Shown here one piece after another: positions 56,668 through 64,000 of a stretch of 64,000 nucleotides of DNA (the stretch's first letter is position 1; every line of letters starts with the position of its first letter). The stretch comes from Ischnura elegans (Eukaryota > Arthropoda > Insecta > Odonata > Coenagrionidae): the NCBI RefSeq assembly GCF_921293095.1, contig NC_060257.1, forward strand, positions 62,256,472 through 62,320,471. The letters are read 5' to 3'. Position numbers and translations under genes: made by a program. The notes under the pieces are model-generated. The model made no database searches, was not told the origin of the DNA, and saw only the letters and a program-made list of their open reading frames with translations.

Positions 56668-57330
56668 AGGGTGGTTTCCTTCATCAAAGAAAACGAAAGG
56701 CATTGATTGCGATTCGTTACCCACCATTAGTGTATTCATAATATACAAATTATTTTGTTTTAGAAATACTGGGTTAGACGAATGGCAATGGTCCATTTTT
56801 ATCCTCATTTGAAAAGGGCCAGATTGGCGCCCATGCGATGTCACTCCACGTGACGTCACAGGGACCTAGTTTCTATACGAGAAGATAGGAGTTATACGTC
56901 GTCTGGGGTTACCATTGCACGCATGAGGCGCGGAGCTCAGGGAAACATGTCTTAACAATCACTTATTAAAACTGGCTAAGGTCGGAAAGTTTTCCTCGTT
57001 TGATAAGTTATAATTAATCCTTATTTAAGCCAAGAGCTACCAGCCAGCAGGGTACTAGGCTAGCCGCTAGCAGCCTGCGTCGTATCAGCGCTAAGCCTCG
57101 CCTCAAGGTCACCTCGCAGGGCGGGAGGGGGAACCAGAAATACGTCACGCGGAGAGACTTCCCGACATTTTTACTTAAGCGTCGCGTTTTCGCGCGCTTG
57201 AAAATTTTCACTTTTCATTTAATCGCGAAAAATAGATATCGTCATTTAAAAATCTAAAAGCGTGAAATACGTACTCCAGGAGTAATAATCTTTCAATTTA
57301 GGCAATAAAAAAATAATAGGAAACCACCCT
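56668..57330. mobile_element. 663-bp AGGGTGG MITE inserted in the RT gene
   Basis: Inverted ends AGGGTGGTTTCC and GGAAACCACCCT. Flanked by AT on both sides (56666-56667 and 57331-57332). Removing the element and one AT restores the RT reading frame (LLEQLRMDIF), which supports a 2-bp duplication. The interior is non-coding and matches 62631-63294 nearly end to end. Its end bases supply the stop codon of the RT frame. Confidence 0.85.
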
Positions 57331-59779
57331 ATTGTTCAAGCAATCTAAGCCTAGCGCGCAGCCTCCTAGTCTCCAACGGCTCCCAGCCTAATTCGCTTAA
57401 CATCTGGGTAACACTGTCTGTACGCCCGTAGCAGTTTTTGACGAAACGCGCAGACTTCCTTTGAATTTTATTCAGTTCGCGGATTAAGTCTTTCTGCACC
57501 GGATCCCATATGCTCGCTGCATATTCAAGGTTCGGTCGGACGAGAGCGAAATAGCACCTTTCCTTTACTTTCTCATCCGAAAATCTTCCCACAATACGCT
57601 TGACGAATCCTAATTTCTTCAGGGCTGTGCCGCAAATATTCTTTATATGTGTTCCCCACGTGAGGTTCGAGGTTATCGTAACTCCCAGGTACTTCACTTC
57701 GTCTGTTGCCTTTACATTAATGCCATCCACTGCATAAACATGGTTAGAGTTGGACGAATTCCGCAAGAAATGTACCGCCATGCATTTGCTCAGATTAAGT
57801 TCGAGTCCCCACTCTTGGCTCCACAAATGAACGTTGTTTAAGTCAGATGATAGAATTTCATAGTCAGAGTGATCACTTATTTCGCGATAGATGACAGCGT
57901 CGTCAGCAAATAAACGTATTTTACTGCTAATGTGGGAGCAGAGATCATTAATGTATATAATGAACAACAGGGGGCCGATTACGCTTCCTTGTGGAACACC
58001 TGATGTAACGTTTACAACATCGGAGCTAATTCCGTCAAGAACAACTTTTTGTTTACGATCTCTGAGAAAGTCGCGTATCCAGTTTAAAACTGTCTCGTTT
58101 AATCCGCATGACTGTAATTTGTATAAAAGTTTGTTGTGAGGTACAGTGTCGAAAGATTTCTTAAAATCTAGAAATAGTGCGTCAACTTGTCTTTTCGATT
58201 CACCCGATTTTATAACGTCGTGAAGAAAGAGCGCGAGCTGTGTTTCGCATGATCTACCTTTTCGGAATCCGTGCTGACAGTCATGGAGGAAGTTACGTCT
58301 GTCCAAGAAAGTCATGATATTGCTAACGACGATATGCTCAAGTATCTTGCCTATAATCGATGTTAATGAAATCGGACGGTAGTTGCCTGGGTCATGTCTG
58401 TTTCCCTTTTTGAATATGGGTGTAACGCTTGCAATTTTCCAGTCGGGCGGTAACTTCCCTTCGGAGAGTGACTTCTTGAATATGATCTCTAAATAAGGTG
58501 CGATCTGTGGAGCTAACTCCCTGAGGACACGCGCGGGTATTCCCTCCGGACCCGGGGATTTACTATTCTTAATCGATTGTAGTTGTTTAGTTATCCCATC
58601 ACGTTGTATAGATATTTCTTCCATCGATTCCTCAGTATATGGGATGTCTAAATTGAACTGAGTATCGTCAGTAGTGTATACACTTTCGAAGTGGGAATTT
58701 AAAGTATTAGCTTTGTCAATATTTTCGGTGACAAGTTTACCATCTTTATCAAATAAAGAATCTACGGTTGAATGTTTTCCCTGAAGCTCTCTCGCGTACG
58801 ACCAAAAGGATTTCGGATTTTCTTCGAGTAATTCACCGAGTACTTTTTTCTTAAACTTTCGCATTGCCGTTCGCATTGATTTCTTGGTCATTGAGCGTTG
58901 TGCAGCGTAACTTTCTTTAGCTTCAAGTTCCTTCGATTTATTACGTGACGTGATGGATTTTCTGTACAAGTTGTAAAGTTTTCTCTGTTTCCTAAGTTCC
59001 CTTCTGACATCGTTATTGTACCAGCGAGGTTCTTTATTGTCACATTTCAGTTTTTGCGGAATATGTTCGTTGATTCCTTGGCGCAGAATTTCTAGGAAGT
59101 GTTTCCATGTCGCATCTGTGTTTTGGTCCTTTGATGTAACTACGAATTTTTTGTAGTAGTCATTAAGCATCTCGCCAAATTTAGTGAAGTTGCATTTATC
59201 AAATAAGTAAATTTTGCGTTTAGGTTTTACGGCTGCCACTACATCAATTTTTAACGTTGCAAAGATTACTCTGTGATCGCTTATACCGTCAATAATATCG
59301 AGTTGTTTTATCAATTTAGGATGGCTTACTGCTAAAAGGTCTAATATCTTATTTCCTCTCGTAGGTTTGTCAACTACTTGGGCTAGAGAGTGATTTGCAA
59401 GTATGTTGAGTAATACCTCGCTGATTTCTCTATTCCTTGAATTCGTTTTTACAGTGTAAGTATCCCAGTTTATGGATGGAAGATTAAAATCACCCCCGAT
59501 TACTATTACACTATTACCGTCTCTCTGAGTAAATGCAGATATTTGATTTTCTAGAAGGTACATAATATCGACTTCGGAGTTCGGCGATCTATAAAAAGAG
59601 CAAACATGAATACTCCTTTTGTTTCGTTGTTTAATTGTACACCATACGCTTTCTATTTCGTTATCAATTATTTCGTGGGCGGCGCTGTGCAAATGTGATT
59701 TAACTGCTATAAAAACTCCGCCACCTGTTCTACCCGCCACTACGAGGCTTTGCAAATTTATATCTGGACCTGTGCGCAT
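57329..59779 (-). CDS. Endonuclease-reverse transcriptase of a CR1-like element
   Basis: An uninterrupted 816-codon frame encoding the protein that nicks target DNA and reverse-transcribes the element's RNA at the nick. Endonuclease (APE type), residues 1-175: GGDFNLP at 95 and SDHR at 167, the catalytic Asp/Asn and Asp-His residues; the first ~80-100 residues of a normal domain are missing. RT, residues about 440-700: GNYRPISLTS at 465, motif A LDFKKSFD at 537-544, motif B SGVPQGS at 593-599, motif C FADD at 624-627. All RT catalytic aspartates are kept. The tail includes NLEYAASIWDP and NKIQRKSARFV. The stop is created by the MITE junction at 57329-57331; the original tail lies at 56502-56664. 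The lack of other damage implies recent insertion. Confidence 0.93.
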   Translation of the reverse strand: MRTGPDINLQSLVVAGRTGGGVFIAVKSHLHSAAHEIIDNEIESVWCTIKQRNKRSIHVCSFYRSPNSEVDIMYLLENQISAFTQRDGNSVIVIGGDFNLPSINWDTYTVKTNSRNREISEVLLNILANHSLAQVVDKPTRGNKILDLLAVSHPKLIKQLDIIDGISDHRVIFATLKIDVVAAVKPKRKIYLFDKCNFTKFGEMLNDYYKKFVVTSKDQNTDATWKHFLEILRQGINEHIPQKLKCDNKEPRWYNNDVRRELRKQRKLYNLYRKSITSRNKSKELEAKESYAAQRSMTKKSMRTAMRKFKKKVLGELLEENPKSFWSYARELQGKHSTVDSLFDKDGKLVTENIDKANTLNSHFESVYTTDDTQFNLDIPYTEESMEEISIQRDGITKQLQSIKNSKSPGPEGIPARVLRELAPQIAPYLEIIFKKSLSEGKLPPDWKIASVTPIFKKGNRHDPGNYRPISLTSIIGKILEHIVVSNIMTFLDRRNFLHDCQHGFRKGRSCETQLALFLHDVIKSGESKRQVDALFLDFKKSFDTVPHNKLLYKLQSCGLNETVLNWIRDFLRDRKQKVVLDGISSDVVNVTSGVPQGSVIGPLLFIIYINDLCSHISSKIRLFADDAVIYREISDHSDYEILSSDLNNVHLWSQEWGLELNLSKCMAVHFLRNSSNSNHVYAVDGINVKATDEVKYLGVTITSNLTWGTHIKNICGTALKKLGFVKRIVGRFSDEKVKERCYFALVRPNLEYAASIWDPVQKDLIRELNKIQRKSARFVKNCYGRTDSVTQMLSELGWEPLETRRLRARLRLLEQ

Positions 59780-60010
59780 GCTAAAATAATGAATTATACG
59801 TCACTTTAAAGAAAATTTTATTCTAAATTCTGTTACGTTTTTTGCTGAGAGACATAGTCAAAAATGTAGACACGTCAGCGCAATAAATAACTCCGCGCTC
59901 CGTAAAATTAGCCGTTTTGTCGAATACATGAAATTCGTAACTCAACCTAGGGAAAACTACGAAGTCTACAGAGTTTATCTTCCGCGATAAGTTGAAAAAA
60001 GTAATGGGGA

Positions 60011-60281
60011 CAGTGACGCAGCGAGGGGGGAGGTCCGGAACCCCCCCCCCCCCACACCCCCGAAGTATAAAAACTCAATTTCTTTCCTTAATAAAATAAA
60101 ACAAAATAATGAAAAATCATGAATTTACGTTAGGTTTCTTTGGCAAACTAAGTTTTTTCGATTATGAAAAATGTTAAAATTAGTTTAAAACCCTAAAATC
60201 CTTTAATTAGTACCCTGTTTTTCAAAAACTTTTCACCCTGATTTTGGACCCCTCCGAATAAAATTCCTGGCTACCCCCCTG
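60011..60281 (+). mobile_element. hAT-like MITE, family E (271 bp)
   Basis: Starts CAGTGACGCAGCGAGGGGGG and ends TTCCTGGCTACCCCCCTG. Perfect 8-bp direct repeat AATGGGGA at 60003-60010 and 60282-60289. Confidence 0.92.
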
Positions 60282-60299
60282 AATGGGGATACATAAAAT

Positions 60300-61640
60300 G
60301 GCTTTGCCTTATGTTTAGAGGTAAGTAGAGGTCGTCTCTGTGGCTAGCATGAACTCATAATATTATGGCTGCAACATAGTACTCGCCGTCAGAGCGGAGG
60401 CCAACACGGTCGCTAACGATGCATGACCGTCGAGGCAATCACTTGTTTGTACTGCACCTTTGCGTACACAGCCTTGGCCGCTTGGAGTTGACCCCCTGAC
60501 CTATACCGCGTCCAGTTTACACTATCACGGCGAGGGTACAGCGTGGAAATATAGATTCTCTCCATAAGGCCTCGTAAACCCGCTCATAGTTCAATCACTG
60601 AGACAGAATATTGCACCGCGCAGTGACCCATCTTCGGTGGTCATATACCCAGCCAAAAATAGAGATTTTTTCGAGTTACATTGCGAACGGTACATTGATC
60701 TTTCTCCGTTACTATCATCGATCCTTCGGCAGCGGCGAAATTTTCTCACATACACGATAAATCATAGTTTTTGCCGAGGCTATTTAGATGATTTAATTGA
60801 AACTAGAAGCTTGAGTGTGGTGAAAGGGCTCCATAATAGAAATGACATGTCACGAAGTGTTATCATTGCTAATATTAAGATGATTTTAACCTTTGCCAAT
60901 ACACATTACGAAAAGAGGGCGCAAAATATCTTCTCATGCAAGCGCTATGCGTTCGGAAACAAATACAATATATACTTATTCCATAATTTAAAAATTCCAA
61001 TCCGAGACCAGAAAACCTAGTATTAACTCCTGCCAATCACAAATTATATACTGTCTACACTCTAAAAAAATGACGAATAACGAAAGAACGTAAAATTTTC
61101 TTATAATTTAAATAACAACATTTTGCATTTCTAAGATTGATTTTTACATTATTACTCACTTAAATGTTAAATTTGTATCCATGAACACAATTCTTAGTTC
61201 ATATGACCAAGTTATAAAAAGAGCGGATATATAAAAGAGTGGATGTATAAAAGAGCGGAACGCAGCGAACATTTGGAGTAAACAAAATAAATGAACTTCA
61301 TACGAACAGTAAAAGACACGAAGGAAAATCCAAAGAAAAATCTCTATCCGGCAAAGGAAATCAATGGAAGCCAAGGTATTAACCTTTTCGCGCCGGGCTC
61401 CTTCACGGGAAGTTGCTTTTGGCTGTACGAAGGCTTTGGGCATTTCTTTTTCGCTCTGTACGGAGTTGTTTCTCGGCAAGGAATCGTACAGGTAGTCGCT
61501 CCCTCCACTTAACTACGTAGTTCTACCACTGCGTACCACATACATTGCCTGACCCCATTCCATTGTAGGTAAAAATGTTCCGCTTCAGTCGCTTTTTAAT
61601 CGGTTTCCGGAAATATTCGCGATGATTTTAGAGCGTTCCA
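60300..61640. other. Mixed region, no gene confirmed
   Basis: 60380-60560 is more GC-balanced than its surroundings. An open frame at 60637-61020 (plus, 127 codons) has no recognisable motif. 61156-61512 has frames on both strands, none familiar. Nothing repeat-like stands out. Confidence 0.3.
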
Positions 61641-62097
61641 CTTTTGCAAATATTTCGCTGTATAGTAATTGGGCCCGCTGCAAATGTGAGACTAAAGATA
61701 AAAGTAAGTGGGAAAAAACTTGAGCATGTAGAGCAATTCAACTATTTGGGTAGCACGCTAAAGGTAAACGGATACAGGTCTAAAGGCATCTGGAAGAGAA
61801 TTGCGTTTGAAAACGAGGCGTTCATGAACAGGAAGGAGCTTACGAGAGGGTCACTATGTAAGAGTTTAAAGAAAAGGTAAGTGAAGAATCCGATCTGGAG
61901 TGTAGCGCTAAGGATGGAAGACGAGAAAAGACTGGAGCCGTTCGATATGTAGGTGTGGTGAAGAATGAAGAAGGTATAGTGGAAGGAGAGGAGGAGAAAC
62001 TACGAAGTGCTGGGAATGGTGGGTGAGGAGATGCAGCTTTTAGATGAGACACGGAGGAGACAGAAGGTATGGATGGAACGAGTACCTAGCGGGGAGG

Positions 62098-62361
62098 CAG
62101 GTTTGCCGACCTACAAAAAATATTTGGGGGGCCCAAACCGGGGATCTTGCCCTGGGAAATTTTATGAGTAGCGAGTTTCAAGTTTTTTTAAAGCATTTTG
62201 GAAGAGTCATATGATCAATATTATAACCCTGATAACTCGAATCTCGATATCTGGACACTCCGGGGAAAATCCACAAGCCTGACACATTTTTTCCTCACAT
62301 CCATAACGAATTATTGAGGAGGTTCGGGTCCCCTCAGGCCCCCATGGAGTCGGCGCCACTC
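62098..62361 (-). mobile_element. hAT-like MITE, family B (264 bp)
   Basis: In minus orientation starts GAGTGGCGCCGACTCCATGG and ends GTAGGTCGGCAAACCTG. Perfect 8-bp direct repeat CGGGGAGG at 62090-62097 and 62362-62369. Inserted in the RTE-like fragment. Confidence 0.92.
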
Positions 62362-62630
62362 CGGGGAGGGGATGTTGAAAACAACGTCAGAGGGTAGAAT
62401 GTTAGGTAAATGAGGAAGAGGACGGAAAAAATAGGATTTTTAGATAGGATGAAAGGGGGTAGGCCTTATTCTTAATTGAAGGTGGAAGTGTTCGAAGAAA
62501 GGGGATTTTCCCAGAATTTCCAACAGTCTGATCTCGAGTGTAGCTCTCTACGGTGCGAAAACATGGGAAGGAAGACAAGAGAAGGCTGGAGGCATTCGTG
62601 ATGCGCATGTGGAGAAGAATGTAGGTGAAT

Positions 62631-63294
62631 AGGGTAGTTTCCTCCATCAAAGAATACGAAAGGCATTGATTGCGATTCGTTACCCACCATTAGTGTATTC
62701 ATAATATACAAATTATTTGGTTTTAGAATTCCCAGTTTAGACGGATGGCAATGGTTAATTTTAACTGCATTTGAAAAAGGCCATATTGGTGCCCATGCGA
62801 TGCCACTCCACTTGACATCACAGGGACCTAGATTCTATACGAGTAGGTAATTAGGAGTTTTACATCGTCTGAGATTACCAATTCATGCATGAGGCACAGA
62901 CATCAGGGAAACATCTCTTAATAATCACCTATTAAAACTGCCTATGGTAGGAAAGTTTCATTCGTTAGATAAGGTATTAAAAATCCTTATTTAAGCCAAG
63001 CGCTACCTGTTAGCAGGGTACTCTGCTACCTGCTAGCAGCCTGCATCGCAGTGGCGCACACATCCTCGCCCGATGGTCACCTCACACGGCGACAGCGGGA
63101 ACCAGAATGACATCACACGGGCTTTTCCCAGCATTCATACTTAGCCGTCGCTTTTTCACGCGCTTGAAATTTTTCACTTTTCATTCAATCGCGAAAATAG
63201 ATATCTTCATTTAAAAATCTAAAAGCGTGAAATGCGTACTCCAGGTGTAATAATCTTTCGATTAAGGCAATACAAAATAATAGAAAACCACCCT
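62631..63294. mobile_element. 664-bp AGGGTGG MITE, second complete copy
   Basis: Ends AGGGTAGTTTCC and AGAAAACCACCCT. AT flanks both sides (62629-62630 and 63295-63296). Internal blocks GATTGCGATTCGTTACCCAC, ACAGGGACCTAGATTCTATA and AAGCGTGAAATGCGTACTCC match the copy at 56668. Confidence 0.88.
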
Positions 63295-63480
63295 ATTGGA
63301 CTGAGAGGAGGAGGAACGACGAAGTGCTGGACATGGTGGGTGAGGTGAGGAAGATTTCAAATGAGATTCTAAGAGACAGGAAGGAGTTTACCAGAGGATC
63401 GCTTTGTTAGAGTTTAAAGAAAAGGTTAGTGAAGAGTCCGGCCTGGAGTGTAGCGCTTTGCGGTGCGGAAACGTGGACAC

Positions 63481-63664
63481 TTATGAATGTTTTGCCGAAC
63501 GGATAGATATGGGAATTCGTTTTTCCCCCGAACCATAAAGGACTTCAATAAATGCTAGTCCCAACATCGTTAGAGTACTTCTTTTTTTATCTGTAAACGG
63601 CTGGTGTCCTAACACCCCCTGCCACACGCCTTTTAGGTGGCTTGCGGGGTATTATGTAGATGTC
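63481..63664 (+). mobile_element. CR1-like 3' end inserted in the RTE fragment
   Basis: Begins in the protein tail (ATGTTTTGCCGAACGGATAG), passes the stop (AATAAATGCTAG), and ends with GGCTGGTGTCCTAACACCCC, CACACGCCTTTTAGGTGGCT and TATTATGTAGATG. Short 5'-truncated copy, close to the main element. Confidence 0.85.
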
Positions 63665-63719
63665 GATTCCATTGAAGGTTTGATTTTTCAACATAAATCG
63701 GTTTCCAGAAATATTTATT

Positions 63720-64000
63720 GATTATGCAATTAACTCCTTGCCTCTTAATCGTGTGTCATCCATGAAAGATCTTGGAATTATTGTGGACCAAAAACTTCTG
63801 TTCTCTGAACACATTCATGCGATCAAATCTAAAGCCATGCCACTCTTAGGACTACTCTACCGGTTCACGGAAATCTCCAGTACTAAGGCACTCCAATCCT
63901 ACTTCTCAACCATAGTTCTTCCGGTGATCAACTATTGCTCCCCAATTTGGTCAATGTCTGCTCCCACTAATCTTGCCATCCTTAACAGTGTTACAACTTT
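63720..64000 (+). pseudogene. Partial RT of another non-LTR element (window edge)
   Basis: An open plus-strand frame runs to the window edge: SSMKDLGIIVDQKLLFSEHI, then HAIKSKAMPLLGLLYRFTEI, then VLPVINYCSPIWS. KDLG..D..L.F..HI and the later YCSPIW block are typical of the region after the RT catalytic core in Jockey/I-type elements. It differs from both the CR1-like and RTE-like families here, so it is a third family. Its start is truncated; the rest lies beyond the window. Confidence 0.7.

Larger units (their letters stand above)
56374..59800 (-). mobile_element. CR1/L2-like non-LTR retrotransposon, 5'-truncated
   Basis: The element reads on the minus strand: truncated endonuclease and RT frame (57329-59779), a MITE inserted at 56668-57330, the C-terminal remainder (56502-56664), a 3' UTR with an internal A-run of about 25 (56454-56478), and the conserved 3' end with GGTGTCCTAACACC and CGCCTTTTAGGCG hairpins and a (ATGTAG)n tail (56374-56390). 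The tail and motifs are repeated in at least nine fragments of the window, so this is the locally dominant family. The N-terminal part of the endonuclease is missing, as is usual for incomplete reverse transcription. Confidence 0.9.
61645..63480 (+). pseudogene. RTE-like RT fragment broken by two MITEs
   Basis: 61660-61880 encodes KLEHVEQFNYLGSTLKVNGY and MNRKELTRGSLCKSLKKR, the region just after the RT catalytic core in RTE proteins. After several frameshifts the same product type continues (WRRMKK, RRQKVWMERV) to the family B MITE at 62098, resumes at 62370, shows ALYGAKTWE and HVEKNV near 62560, is interrupted by the AGGGTGG MITE at 62631, and continues with TERRRNDEVLDMVG from 63297. A second, partial repeat (RKEFTRGSLC) runs to 63480. 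Inactive. Confidence 0.75.

Noticed and set aside
60637..61020. 127-codon plus-strand open frame
   Set aside because: No recognisable motif, no splice or start context, AT-rich composition; plausible by chance.

Overview
This window is AT-rich, intron-dominated nuclear DNA from an animal, most likely an arthropod (possibly an insect with a large genome). The signs are a CR1/L2-like non-LTR retrotransposon whose 3' end finishes in a short hexamer tail, RTE-like retrotransposon tails, dense hAT-type MITEs, hairpin elements and diverged tandem repeats. There are no operons, no prokaryotic signals and no complete host gene. I could not fix the species from sequence alone.

Layout. From 1 to about 41 kb I see repeats and featureless AT-rich DNA: a 360-bp duplication (0.87-1.55 kb), a dispersed ~700-bp repeat (1.85, 11.3 and 18.5 kb), a GC-rich insert with 25-bp flanking direct repeats (6.7 kb), a three-copy repeat interrupted by a 399-bp foldback element (8.5-10.4 kb), hairpin elements with hammerhead-ribozyme-like cores (3.6, 16.7, 17.0 and 17.4 kb), tandem arrays of 103 bp (24 kb), 164 bp (29 kb) and 178 bp (36 kb), and fragments of the same two retrotransposon families throughout.

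Host gene signal is confined to 41-53 kb on the minus strand. One first coding exon at 41.4 kb has a strong Kozak start, a signal peptide and a GTGAGT donor, and lies beside the most CpG-rich stretch of the window. A separate gene is seen only by its end: a 40-nt exon at 52.6 kb splices in frame to a last exon at 47.0 kb whose stop codon overlaps a perfect splice-donor consensus. A repeat-poor AT-rich stretch (43.6-46.9 kb) follows and is the likely 3' UTR.

From 47 to 64 kb mobile DNA dominates: tRNA-derived SINE copies, many hAT MITEs with 8-bp target duplications (some nested), a 475-bp foldback, and the main element, a CR1-like retrotransposon (56.4-59.8 kb, minus). Its 816-codon endonuclease-RT reading frame is undamaged until a 663-bp MITE cuts it near the C terminus and supplies the stop codon. 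A sister copy of that MITE sits in an RTE fragment at 62.6 kb. The right edge holds the start of a third RT fragment.

The most interesting system is the set of six hammerhead-like motifs in unrelated-looking hairpin elements. They share one layout (a CTGANGA-like box, a stem-loop, GAAAC, then in most copies a GTC site), which suggests families derived from self-cleaving ribozyme retroelements such as Penelope-like elements or retrozymes. Most copies carry core substitutions and look decayed.
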